From assembly GCA_017415715.1 (NCBI GenBank), contig JAFQFD010000028.1, forward strand, positions 1-64,000: a stretch of 64,000 nt of DNA, written 5' to 3'. Each line of letters starts with the position of its first letter. The stretch's first letter is position 1. Source of the stretch: Bacteroidales bacterium. Lineage in GTDB: Bacteria > Bacteroidota > Bacteroidia > Bacteroidales > UBA932. A program made the position numbers and the translations under genes. The notes beneath the pieces were generated by a model. The model worked only from the letters and a program-made list of their open reading frames with translations. It was not told the DNA's origin and did no database searches. Shown piece by piece: positions 32,832 to 40,876 of this stretch.

Positions 32832-33881
32832 ATGAAACTATCACAATTTCAGTTTGTTCTTCCTGCTGAGAAGATAGCGTCTGAGCCGCCGAGATGGCGT
32901 GACGAGTGCAAGCTCATGGTTCTCGACAAGAAGACAGGAGAGATCGAGCACAAGCTCTTCAAGGACATCCTTGACTATTTCGAAAAAGGTGACACATTCG
33001 TACTCAACGACACCAAGGTATTCCCTGCAAAGCTCCGTGGAAACAAAGAGAAGACCGGAGCCGACATCGAAGTGTTCCTCCTCAGGGAGCTCAACCGTGA
33101 GCAGAGGCTCTGGGATGTCATCGTCGAGCCTGCAAGGAAGATAAGAATAGGCAACAAGCTTTACTTCGGAGAAGACGAGAGTCTCGTTGCCGAGGTGATC
33201 GACAACACCACTTCAAGGGGCCGCACCCTCCGCTTCCTCTACGACGGAAGCTACGAGGACTTCAAGGAGACCCTCTTCGGACTCGGACAGACTCCTGTCC
33301 CTGAGTGGGTGAAGACCGAGATCACTCCTGAAGACGCAGAAAACTTCCAGACGATCTTCGCAAAGCACGAAGGTGCCGTTTCGGCTCCGGCTGCCGGACT
33401 GCATTTCAGCCGCGAACTCTTCAACAGAATGATCCTCAAGGACATAAACAAGGCGTTCATCACTCTCCACATGGGCATCGGTCACTTCAGGGAGGTTGAC
33501 GTGGAAGATCTTTCAAAGCACAAGATGGACTCTGAGAGACTCATCATCACAGAGGAGACTGCAGACCTCATCAACAGCACAAGAAAGAACGGCCACAAGG
33601 TGCTTGCAGTGGGCATCACTGTAATCAGAGGACTCGAGACATACACTACGACAAACGACGAGGTCAACGCTTATGACGGATGGACAAACAAGTTCATCTT
33701 CCCGCCTTACAGATTCGCCATTCCTGACGCGATCGTGTCAAACTTCCACCGTCCGGGCTCTACAATGCTCATGTCCGTAGCGGCGTTCGGAGGATACGAA
33801 AACGTAATGAAGGCATACAAGATGGCCCTCGAGATGGACTATAAGTTCGGCCCATACGGAGATGCACTTCTAATCATTTGA
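32832..33881 (+). CDS. queA: S-adenosylmethionine:tRNA ribosyltransferase-isomerase
   Basis: Transfers and isomerises the ribose of SAM onto preQ1 in tRNA to give epoxyqueuosine. The 349-aa protein starts MKLSQFQFVLPAEKIASEPP and has VLNDTKVFPAKLRG (about 57-70), VSAPAAGLHFS (about 182-192), HMGIGHFREV (about 214-223) and the C-terminal FHRPGSTMLMSVAAFGG (about 309-325), all diagnostic for QueA. It stands alone with its own terminator downstream. I saw no preQ1 riboswitch-like structure in the 89-nt leader. Confidence 0.95.
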   Translation: MKLSQFQFVLPAEKIASEPPRWRDECKLMVLDKKTGEIEHKLFKDILDYFEKGDTFVLNDTKVFPAKLRGNKEKTGADIEVFLLRELNREQRLWDVIVEPARKIRIGNKLYFGEDESLVAEVIDNTTSRGRTLRFLYDGSYEDFKETLFGLGQTPVPEWVKTEITPEDAENFQTIFAKHEGAVSAPAAGLHFSRELFNRMILKDINKAFITLHMGIGHFREVDVEDLSKHKMDSERLIITEETADLINSTRKNGHKVLAVGITVIRGLETYTTTNDEVNAYDGWTNKFIFPPYRFAIPDAIVSNFHRPGSTMLMSVAAFGGYENVMKAYKMALEMDYKFGPYGDALLII

Positions 33882-33919
33882 TGAGAAGCGCCTCTCCGTA
33901 AAGATGAGAAGCGCCTCTC
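33880..33919 (+). repeat. Tandem 17-bp repeat at the end of queA
   Basis: GATGAGAAGCGCCTCTC occurs at 33880-33896 (starting in the queA stop codon) and again at 33903-33919, a 23-bp period. Each copy contains GAG-AAGCGC-CTC, which can fold into a small hairpin. Confidence 0.8.
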
Positions 33920-33980
33920 GAAAAAGATAAGAAAAAGAAAAAGTTATAAAATTCGTAAAAACTTTATCTAAAATAAATAA

Positions 33981-34020
33981 AAAGATGGCTTCCAGACTTT
34001 CTGGAGGCCATCTTTGTTTA
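33981..34020 (+). terminator. Strong hairpin terminator after queA
   Basis: Arms 33981-33996 (AAAGATGGCTTCCAGA) and 34000-34015 pair over 16 bp with one G-U wobble around a 3-nt loop, followed by GTTTATAAT. Adenines before the left arm give a T-rich tail on the other strand too. Confidence 0.75.
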
Positions 34021-34032
34021 TAATATTGCGAC

Positions 34033-35199
34033 ATGAAGAATTTTGAAGAGAAGGCATGTCTGTGCGCGTTGAACAGGGTTTTCGGTTTCGAGCCGAAAAG
34101 CGCACTGGCTGTCATTTCGCACCTCGGATGCGCAAGCGCCCTGTTCACTTTGAATGAAAAGGAATTGGAAGAACTGCTCGGTCCATATTCCAAATACAGA
34201 CACCAGATAAGGCGCAGTGCCGTATATGAGGCCGCCGCCGAACTGGAGTCCCTTGAGAAGTCGGGAATCCAGTTCATCGGCTGGGGCGAGGACGGCTATC
34301 CTCCCCTGCTGGCCGAATGCCAGGATCCGCCTATAGGATTGTACATAAGGAGCAGCACTCCGGCGTCTCAACTGTGGACTCCGGACAAGAGCATCGCCAT
34401 TGTCGGGACCAGAGACATATCACCCTACGGGAAAGACTGGTGCAGGAAGACAGTCGAAGGACTGGCGGCAACACGGGAGAAACCACTGATCGTCAGCGGA
34501 TTGGCACTGGGTACAGACATTTGCGCACACAAGGCGGCCGTGGAGAACGGACTTCCCACAATAGGAGTCATGGCCACAGGGCCTGACAGCGTATACCCAT
34601 ACAGGCACCTGGCTTTCGCCGAGCAGATGTGCCATACGCCCGGCTGCGCCCTTGTGACCGACTATCCTCCCGGGACTCCTCCCCTGCAGGTGCATTTCCT
34701 AAGACGTAACAGGATCATCGCAGGACTCAGCGACGCCACGGTCCTGATAGAGTCAAAGCTCAAGGGAGGAGGAATGATGACAGCCCGCCTTGCATTCTCC
34801 TATGACAGGGATGTATTCGCCCTCCCCGGACGAGCCGACGACATAAGGTCCCAGGGATGCAACTACCTGATAGGCAACAAGATCGCCGAACCGGTCATAT
34901 CGGTCGAATCCCTGATAAAGAACATAGGGCTGAAATACACGGGACGCAACCGGAAAGATGACGACATGGACAATCTGACGGCTGTTTACGGAGGGCGCCT
35001 GCAGGGCGACAGCCTCAAGGAAATGGCCGGAATATTGTCCGCGATAAGGAGAAAGAGAGGCATTGCCGTAGAAGATCTGTGCGGCGAGACAGGCCTGAGC
35101 TACAGCAGGCTGTCCTCCCTGGTATCCATGCTGGAGGCGGACGGATTCATCACCATCGATCTGCTCAGAAGATGCAGCATAAGCCGGAGAAGTATGTGA
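34033..35199 (+). CDS. dprA: DNA-processing protein DprA (Smf)
   Basis: Loads RecA on incoming single-stranded DNA during transformation in competent bacteria; it is also kept in many species not known to be competent. The 388-aa protein has an N-terminal helical part (about 1-100), the Rossmann-like domain with IAIVGTRDISPYG (about 118-130), IVSGLALGTDICAHKAA (about 151-167), GPDSVYPYRH (about 181-190) and FLRRNRIIAGLSD, and a C-terminal winged-helix-like segment (about 335-375). The gene sits 13 nt after the queA terminator hairpin; no consensus promoter was seen in front of it. Confidence 0.94.
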   Translation: MKNFEEKACLCALNRVFGFEPKSALAVISHLGCASALFTLNEKELEELLGPYSKYRHQIRRSAVYEAAAELESLEKSGIQFIGWGEDGYPPLLAECQDPPIGLYIRSSTPASQLWTPDKSIAIVGTRDISPYGKDWCRKTVEGLAATREKPLIVSGLALGTDICAHKAAVENGLPTIGVMATGPDSVYPYRHLAFAEQMCHTPGCALVTDYPPGTPPLQVHFLRRNRIIAGLSDATVLIESKLKGGGMMTARLAFSYDRDVFALPGRADDIRSQGCNYLIGNKIAEPVISVESLIKNIGLKYTGRNRKDDDMDNLTAVYGGRLQGDSLKEMAGILSAIRRKRGIAVEDLCGETGLSYSRLSSLVSMLEADGFITIDLLRRCSISRRSM

Positions 35200-35207
35200 C
35201 GCATGTG

Positions 35208-35237
35208 TTGGGCATTCGGTGAAAATGTTTAAATTTG
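35208..35237 (+). promoter_or_regulatory. Candidate promoter of tatD-ansA
   Basis: TTG (35208-35210) and TAAATTTG (35230-35237) are separated by 19 nt, a full Bacteroidota promoter match; the ATG follows 22 nt after the -7 element. Confidence 0.65.
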
Positions 35238-35259
35238 CAAAGATATATCTCTTAAAGAT

Positions 35260-36027
35260 ATGGTTTTCACTGACACCCATACACACCTTTACGACGAAGC
35301 CTTCGCCGGCGAAGAGGACCTCGCCGTCGAAAGAGCCGTCGCCGCAGGTGTCACAAGGATGATTCTGCCCGACATCGACTCGCAGACGCGTCTGGAGATG
35401 TTTTCGCTTGCCGACAGGCACGAGGGCGTGCTGTTCCCATGCCTGGGCCTGCATCCCACTTCAGTAGATGCACGCTGGCAGGAAGAGATGATGCTCATGG
35501 AGCGGCATCTCGAAAGGAAGATATGGGCTGTCGGAGAGATCGGAATGGACTGTTACTGGTCCCGCGAATTCGTCAAGGAACAGGAAGAGGTCTTCCGCAC
35601 CCAGCTGGAGATGGCGGCAAGGCTCAGTCTGCCGGTCATCATACATTCACGAGAATCCACAGAACTGATACTCAACGTATTGAAAGACTGCAGACACCTA
35701 GGTCTGCGGGGAGTGTTCCACGCCTTCAGCGGCAGCATCGAGACTTTCCGCGAACTTCAGAGGCTCGGTGACTGGTACGTAGGCATTGGAGGTGTCCTGA
35801 CTTACAAGAAGGCGTCCATAGCAGAGACCGTCAGGGAGATTCCGATGGAAAGGATCCTGCTGGAGACCGACTCGCCATATCTTACCCCTGTGCCGTTCAG
35901 GGGGAAGCGCAATGAGAGCGCATACATTCCTCACATTGCATCAAGACTGGCCGAGCTGACCGGAAGGACAGTGGAAGAAACGGCAGAAATAACGACAGAC
36001 AACGCACAAAAACTATTCAGCATATGA
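35260..36027 (+). CDS. tatD: TatD-family metal-dependent DNase
   Basis: The 255-aa TIM-barrel hydrolase shows the metal ligands in order: DTHTHLYD (HxH at about 6-8), the Glu in VGEIGMDCYWSR (about 90), the His in IIHSRES (about 128) and HAFSGS (about 153), and the Asp in LETDSPYLTP (about 205). Family members act as 3'-5' nucleases or D-aminoacyl-tRNA-type hydrolases. Its stop overlaps the ansA ATG by 4 nt (ATGA). Confidence 0.93.
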   Translation: MVFTDTHTHLYDEAFAGEEDLAVERAVAAGVTRMILPDIDSQTRLEMFSLADRHEGVLFPCLGLHPTSVDARWQEEMMLMERHLERKIWAVGEIGMDCYWSREFVKEQEEVFRTQLEMAARLSLPVIIHSRESTELILNVLKDCRHLGLRGVFHAFSGSIETFRELQRLGDWYVGIGGVLTYKKASIAETVREIPMERILLETDSPYLTPVPFRGKRNESAYIPHIASRLAELTGRTVEETAEITTDNAQKLFSI

Positions 36028-37058
36028 CAAAGTCCGCGATTCTCCTCATCTACACAGGAGGAACAATAGGCATGAAGGTGGACGAGGAGCTGCAGGCTCT
36101 GACTCCGTTCGACTTCAACCAGATCCTGGAGGAAGTCCCTGAGCTGAAGAAATTCGCCTACAGGATCGACTCGTACACATTCTCTCCGCTGATCGACTCC
36201 TCAGACGTAGAACCCTCCCTTTGGGTTTCCCTTGCGGAACTGATCGAGGAGAAATATGACGAGTACGACGGATTCGTGATCCTGCACGGCACAGACACGA
36301 TGGCCTACTCCGCCTCCGCATTGAGCTTCATGACCGAAGGACTCACCAAGCCTGTCATATTCACCGGAAGCCAGCTCCCTATCGGAAGTCCGAGGACAGA
36401 CGGCAAGGAAAACCTGATCTCGTCAGTGGAGATCGCCGCCGCAAAGGACGAAGACGGACATGCGCTTGTGCCGGAAGTGTGCATCTGCTTCGACAGCATC
36501 CTGATGAGAGGCTGCCGCACCAGCAAGATGAACGCCGACAACTTCAGGGCTTTCCGTTCCGAAAACTTCCCACCGCTCGCCGAGGCAGGCATAAACATCA
36601 GATACAACAACCATCTGATCATCAAGCCATTGGACTGGGAGGCCAAACCAATATTCAGGAAAGATCTCGACACCCGTGTTTCGATCCTCAAGATGCATCC
36701 GGGCATCACGCCGCAGATCGTCAGGGAGATACTCTGCAGCCGTGACACCCGGGCAGTCATCATCGAGACGTACGGAGCGGGCAACGCTCCTTCGAAGGAA
36801 TGGTTCCTCGATGCCGTCAGGGATGCGGATGCGATGGGCAAGATCATCCTCAATGTGACCCAGTGCATCGCAGGCAGCGTGAACATGGACATATACGCAA
36901 CCGGCAAGTGTCTGAAGGACGCAGGAGTGATCAGCGGCTATGACAGTACGACTGAAAGCGCCCTTGCAAAACTTTTCTACCTGATGGGGGTATGCGAAGA
37001 AAACGCCACTGTAAAAGACCTTTTGAAACTCAATCTGAGGGGAGAAATATCAAAATAA
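36024..37058 (+). CDS. ansA: Type I L-asparaginase
   Basis: Hydrolyses L-asparagine to aspartate and ammonia in the cytoplasm. The 344-aa protein has both catalytic-Thr motifs: IYTGGTIGMK (about 9-18) and VILHGTDTMAYSASALSF (about 84-101). No signal peptide is visible, which fits the type I enzyme. It is coupled to tatD by a 4-nt overlap. Confidence 0.93.
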   Translation: MTKSAILLIYTGGTIGMKVDEELQALTPFDFNQILEEVPELKKFAYRIDSYTFSPLIDSSDVEPSLWVSLAELIEEKYDEYDGFVILHGTDTMAYSASALSFMTEGLTKPVIFTGSQLPIGSPRTDGKENLISSVEIAAAKDEDGHALVPEVCICFDSILMRGCRTSKMNADNFRAFRSENFPPLAEAGINIRYNNHLIIKPLDWEAKPIFRKDLDTRVSILKMHPGITPQIVREILCSRDTRAVIIETYGAGNAPSKEWFLDAVRDADAMGKIILNVTQCIAGSVNMDIYATGKCLKDAGVISGYDSTTESALAKLFYLMGVCEENATVKDLLKLNLRGEISK

Positions 37059-37090
37059 TTATTGCCGATTGAAAATTAATTGCTAAATTG

Positions 37091-37166
37091 CACCGCATTT
37101 TAGGAGGCGGTGTGCGGTATCCGCTCGATAAAAGAGATATTAACTAAAAACAAATCAATAACTTTA
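37091..37166 (+). promoter_or_regulatory. Leader region of the exbB operon: hairpin and weak -7 element
   Basis: A 6-bp hairpin (CACCGC 37091-37096, GCGGTG 37107-37112) may end the tatD-ansA transcript. TAACTTTA (37159-37166) has one mismatch to TAnnTTTG and lies 26 nt before the exbB ATG. Confidence 0.3.
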
Positions 37167-37192
37167 TTAATCAAAAACACACAAAAACAATT

Positions 37193-37981
37193 ATGAAAAA
37201 AATTTTCATGTTTTTGGCAGTAATGGGCGTTATGGCCTTTTCTGCACAGAACGCAGCAGCTCAGGACGAGCAGCCTGCTGACACTACAGCAACTGAGGTA
37301 GTAGCTGAGACTACTGAGGCTACTGACGCACTTCCTGAGGAGGTTCCTATGCACCAGGCCCTCAAGACAAAGTTCATTGAAGGTGGTGCAGGCTTCATGG
37401 CACTCGTAATCGCCTGCCTTATCCTCGGTCTCGCTCTCTGTATCGAGCGTATCCTTTACCTCTCATTCTCAAAGACCAACACCAAGAAGCTTCTCGCTAA
37501 GATCGAGGAGGCTCTCAAGAACGGTGGCGTTGAGGCTGCAACAGAGGTTTGCCGCAGCACTCGCGGTCCTGTAGCATCTATCTTCACTCAGGCATTCCTT
37601 CGTCTTGCTGACGGCCAGAGCCTTGAGGAGGTTGAGAAGTCAGTGGTTTCTTATGGCGGAGTTGCTGCAAGCCAGATGGAGCAGAACCTTTCATGGATCT
37701 CTCTCTTCATCGCTATCGCTCCTTCACTCGGATTCTTGGGTACAGTTATCGGTATGATCCAGGCATTCGACGCCATCATGGTTGCAGGTGACATGTCTCC
37801 AGCAGTCGTAGCAGGTGGTATGAAGGTCGCTTTGATTACTACAGTCGGCGGTTTGATCGTTGCCGTTATCCTTCAGATCTTCTACAACTACATCCTTTCA
37901 CAGGTTGAGTCTCTCACAATCGACATGGAGGACGCAACTATCTCATTGATGGATATCTTGGTAAAGTATCAGGGAAAATAA
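37193..37981 (+). CDS. exbB: ExbB/TolQ/MotA-family proton channel subunit with signal peptide
   Basis: The 262-aa protein opens with a cleavable-type signal peptide (MKKIFMFLAVMGVMAFSAQNAAAQ) and an Ala/Glu/Thr-rich linker before the first conserved helix (about 65-85), which is the common Bacteroidota form. Two further helices carry the ExbB hallmarks APSLGFLGTVIGMIQAFD (about 181-198) and GMKVALITTVGGLIVAV (about 211-227). With the two ExbD proteins encoded downstream, it should form the proton-driven motor that energises TonB-dependent outer-membrane uptake. Confidence 0.93.
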   Translation: MKKIFMFLAVMGVMAFSAQNAAAQDEQPADTTATEVVAETTEATDALPEEVPMHQALKTKFIEGGAGFMALVIACLILGLALCIERILYLSFSKTNTKKLLAKIEEALKNGGVEAATEVCRSTRGPVASIFTQAFLRLADGQSLEEVEKSVVSYGGVAASQMEQNLSWISLFIAIAPSLGFLGTVIGMIQAFDAIMVAGDMSPAVVAGGMKVALITTVGGLIVAVILQIFYNYILSQVESLTIDMEDATISLMDILVKYQGK

Positions 37982-38000
37982 CAATTGACTTTTCTTTAAA

Positions 38001-38432
38001 ATGAAATACACAAAAATATTAAAATGGGTCCTGGCGGTATTGTTCGCAGTGGGCGTTGTGTTCAGCTTCTACGGCTTCCTCGTAGGATTTGAGACCAACG
38101 GAAACGCTCCTGTCGACAACATGCTCTACTGCGCCTATGGATTTGCACTTGTCGCAATCCTCTCCGTTCTTTTCGGTGTGGTTGTGATTGGTGGAATCAA
38201 CGATCCGAAGAGCCTTCTCAAGCTCCTCATCGGTCTCGTTGCAGTGGTTGCAGTGGTTGCAGTTGCATACGTACTTGCTCCAGGAACACCAGCCGTAGGA
38301 TATCTCGGCGACCCTGTTTCAGACGCAACACTTAAAATGACCGACACATTCCTCAACCTTACATACTTCCTCTTCGGAGGCGCTATCCTTGCGCTTATCG
38401 TAGGATGGATTGTCGGTGCAACTCGTAAATAA
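38001..38432 (+). CDS. Small polytopic membrane protein of unknown function in the exbB-exbD operon
   Basis: The 143-aa protein has four hydrophobic segments (about 9-30, 44-66, 71-92 and 118-138) and no charged catalytic motif. The loop between helices 3 and 4 (APGTPAVGYLGDPVSDATLKMTD, quoted by its ends APGTP and KMTD) is predicted to lie outside the membrane. It is placed 19 nt after exbB and 8 nt before the first exbD. I recall unnamed proteins in this position in other Bacteroidales, which suggests a motor accessory subunit; this is inference. Confidence 0.82.
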   Translation: MKYTKILKWVLAVLFAVGVVFSFYGFLVGFETNGNAPVDNMLYCAYGFALVAILSVLFGVVVIGGINDPKSLLKLLIGLVAVVAVVAVAYVLAPGTPAVGYLGDPVSDATLKMTDTFLNLTYFLFGGAILALIVGWIVGATRK

Positions 38433-38440
38433 TTGACACC

Positions 38441-39016
38441 ATGGGTAAGAAAACACCAGAAATCAATTCAAGTTCAACGGCGGATATGGCATTCCTCCTG
38501 CTCTGCTTCTTCATGATGACAACCACCATGGATCAGGACAAGGGTCTGCAGCGTCGTCTCCCTCCTATGCCTGACCCAAATCAGAAGGTAGAGGATCAGA
38601 AGGTTAATCGCCGCAACATCATCATTGTGAAGATTAACTCAGCCGATAGACTTCTTGCTGGTACTGAACCTATGCACGTCAGCCAACTCAAAGACAAGAT
38701 CAAAGAGTTCCTCACAAACCCTGCAGACGATCCGAATCTTCCAGAGAAGGAAGAAATCGAAATCGAAGGATTCGGCCCTTGTATGGTTTCCAAGGGAGTC
38801 ATCTCACTCCAGAACGACCGTGGTACCAGCTACCAGGCATATATGGCAGTTCAGAACGAGCTCGTAAAGGCCGTTAACGAACTCCGTGACGAGTGGGCCA
38901 TGGCAAACTTCGGAAAGCTCTATATCAAGTGCAACGAAGACGAGCAGACCATTGTAAGAAAGGCAGTTCCTCAGAACATTTCAGAGGCAGAGCCTAAGGA
39001 TGTTTCCAAGAAATAA
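38441..39016 (+). CDS. exbD: ExbD/TolR-family protein, first copy
   Basis: A 191-aa bitopic protein: short cytoplasmic N-terminus, one helix with the essential Asp in STADMAFLLLCFFMMTTTM (Asp at about 15), and a periplasmic domain that is longer than in proteobacterial ExbD (about 130 aa versus 100). The periplasmic part holds insertions at about 85-110 (FLTNPADDPNLPEKEE). It pairs with the next gene; two non-identical ExbD subunits per ExbB are usual in Bacteroidota. Confidence 0.92.
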   Translation: MGKKTPEINSSSTADMAFLLLCFFMMTTTMDQDKGLQRRLPPMPDPNQKVEDQKVNRRNIIIVKINSADRLLAGTEPMHVSQLKDKIKEFLTNPADDPNLPEKEEIEIEGFGPCMVSKGVISLQNDRGTSYQAYMAVQNELVKAVNELRDEWAMANFGKLYIKCNEDEQTIVRKAVPQNISEAEPKDVSKK

Positions 39017-39033
39017 AATAGGAGAATAGCAAT

Positions 39034-39504
39034 ATGTCAAGATTCAAGAATAAAGAGAAAAGGACAGTACCGCAGCCACCTTCAGGCTCTCTGTCCGACA
39101 TCGTCTTCATGCTGTTGTTCTTCTTCATGGTGACAACCACAATGCGTGAGACTGAGAATAAAGTCGTAGTAAGGCTTCCGGAAGCTTCCGAGATCGCCAA
39201 GCTGGAAAGAAAGGACCTTTCTTCATACATCAACATCGGTACCCCTATCAGAAGCCTCCAGGGCCAGTATGGTAACGATTCACGTATCCAGCTCAACGAC
39301 TCATTCAAGACAGTGAACGAGATCCGCGACTTCATCGCTGCAGAGCGTGACGCGATGTCTGAGGCTGACAGGTCATTCATGACAGTAGTGATCAAGGCTG
39401 ACGAGAGCACCCGTATGGGTATCGTTACTGATGTTAAGCAGGAGCTCCGTAAGTGCTCTGCCCTTAAGATCATGTACACAGCCAGAAAACCTGCAGAAGA
39501 GTAA
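39034..39504 (+). CDS. exbD: ExbD/TolR-family protein, second copy
   Basis: The 156-aa protein keeps the membrane Asp (SGSLSDIVFMLLFFFMVTTTM, Asp at about 22) and the typical periplasmic end (VVIKADESTRMGIVTDVKQELRKC). It differs from the first copy in length and sequence, so the two are old paralogues. It is the last gene before a T-tract terminator at 39527-39552. Confidence 0.92.
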   Translation: MSRFKNKEKRTVPQPPSGSLSDIVFMLLFFFMVTTTMRETENKVVVRLPEASEIAKLERKDLSSYINIGTPIRSLQGQYGNDSRIQLNDSFKTVNEIRDFIAAERDAMSEADRSFMTVVIKADESTRMGIVTDVKQELRKCSALKIMYTARKPAEE

Positions 39505-39526
39505 TTTATTATCACATCATAAAGAA

Positions 39527-39552
39527 AGCAGTCCTCAGGGGCTGCTTTTTTT
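39527..39552 (+). terminator. Intrinsic terminator of the exbB operon
   Basis: An 8-bp stem (AGCAGTCC paired with GGGCTGCT, one G-U) with a short loop is followed by seven thymines (39546-39552). Confidence 0.8.
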
Positions 39553-39587
39553 ATTGCCTGACATGAAGAAGATTGGAGAAAAATAGA

Positions 39588-39595
39588 TAAATTTG
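39588..39595 (+). promoter_or_regulatory. Candidate -7 element of the alkaline phosphatase gene
   Basis: TAAATTTG matches TAnnTTTG and ends 13 nt before the ATG at 39609. Confidence 0.45.
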
Positions 39596-39608
39596 TAGGA
39601 TAAATAAT

Positions 39609-40829
39609 ATGAAAATGAAAAAGATAATCCTCATCATCGCCGCCATTGCAATGGCCATGTCCCTGAACAGCTGTCAGGACAAGAAAACAGAATCTCCAAG
39701 AGCCAAATACATATTCCTCATGATCGGAGACGGCATGGGAGCTTCGCATGTTGCAGTGGCAGAGTCGTATCTTTCGGCAAAGGCCGGAAAGATCGGCGGA
39801 GAGCAGCTTACAATGACTCAGTTCCCATATTATGGAACATGTACAACTCACTGTCTGGACAAGACAATCACTTGTTCAGCTGCATCAGGAACAGCCATCG
39901 CAAGCGGACAGAAGACTCTATATTCAAGGTTGGGATGCGACGCGGACTTCAACAGACTCGAGAGCATGGCTTTTCCTCTCAAGGAAGAAGGATATAAGAT
40001 TGGCATCATGTCATCAGTTCCGATCACTCACGCAACGCCAGCTGCATTCTACGCAAGCACACCAGACAGAGGCGACGGATATGGCATCATGAAGCAGATT
40101 CCGGATTCGGGATTTGACTTCTTCGGCGGCTCCGGATTCGAGGACATGTTCGGAAAGGACGGCCAGCAGCTCGGCGCTGACAAGTATCTCGAGCAGCACG
40201 GCTACGAGGTCTGCTTCGGTCCTGAGGAGTTCCTTGCCGCAGCAGACACATGCGAAAGGATCGTCTTTTGTCAGCAGAAAAGCAAGGCTGAAGATGCCAA
40301 GGCATATGTAAGCGAAGAAGCTGATGCTGAGGACATAACCCTCGCTGAAATGCTTCAGCTTGCAATCGATTATCTCGGAGATGAAGAGCCTTTCTTCATC
40401 ATGTGCGAGGGTGGCGACATCGACTGGGAGTCACACTCAAGTTACACAATGCCTATGATAGAGAAGGTCATCAGCTTCGACAATGCAATCGCCGTTGCAT
40501 ACGAATTCTATAAGGCACATCCTGAGGAGACTCTCATCGTGGTGACAGCCGACCATGAGACCGGCGGTGTAGCTATCGGCCAGGGCGAGTCATGGAGCAA
40601 CACATTCATCGACTGGATCAAGATAGAGGAAGAGTGGGAGAAGAACAAGGAGAAATACCTCCAGGACAGCAAGGCAAACAGAGAATTCAACGAAGCTTCA
40701 CACATCGGATGGACCACTTCATACCATACTGGTGGAGCGGTTCCTGTATACAGCATAGGAAAGGGCGCAGAGAAGTTCATGGGAAGAATAGACAATGCTG
40801 ACATTAAGGGCAAAATTTTAGGCAAATAG
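39609..40829 (+). CDS. Alkaline phosphatase lipoprotein
   Basis: The signal peptide ends in a lipobox (LNSC, Cys22). The 406-aa protein belongs to the alkaline phosphatase superfamily: FLMIGDGMG (about 36-44, metal Asp), the nucleophile region ITCSAASGTAIASG (Ser90), EGGDIDWESHS (about 265-275) and TADHETGG (about 308-315). In E. coli PhoA the residue before the nucleophile is Asp; here it is Cys89. A second reading from the ATG at 39615 is possible. It probably releases phosphate from organic esters at the outer membrane or in the periplasm; no Pho box was looked for successfully. Confidence 0.9.
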   Translation: MKMKKIILIIAAIAMAMSLNSCQDKKTESPRAKYIFLMIGDGMGASHVAVAESYLSAKAGKIGGEQLTMTQFPYYGTCTTHCLDKTITCSAASGTAIASGQKTLYSRLGCDADFNRLESMAFPLKEEGYKIGIMSSVPITHATPAAFYASTPDRGDGYGIMKQIPDSGFDFFGGSGFEDMFGKDGQQLGADKYLEQHGYEVCFGPEEFLAAADTCERIVFCQQKSKAEDAKAYVSEEADAEDITLAEMLQLAIDYLGDEEPFFIMCEGGDIDWESHSSYTMPMIEKVISFDNAIAVAYEFYKAHPEETLIVVTADHETGGVAIGQGESWSNTFIDWIKIEEEWEKNKEKYLQDSKANREFNEASHIGWTTSYHTGGAVPVYSIGKGAEKFMGRIDNADIKGKILGK

Positions 40830-40841
40830 GTCTAAATCAAT

Positions 40842-40849
40842 TATCTTTG
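40842..40849 (+). promoter_or_regulatory. Candidate -7 element of asnS
   Basis: TATCTTTG matches TAnnTTTG, 27 nt before the ATG at 40877. Confidence 0.5.
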
Positions 40850-40876
40850 CAAAGTTTGTAAAATCACTATATCACA

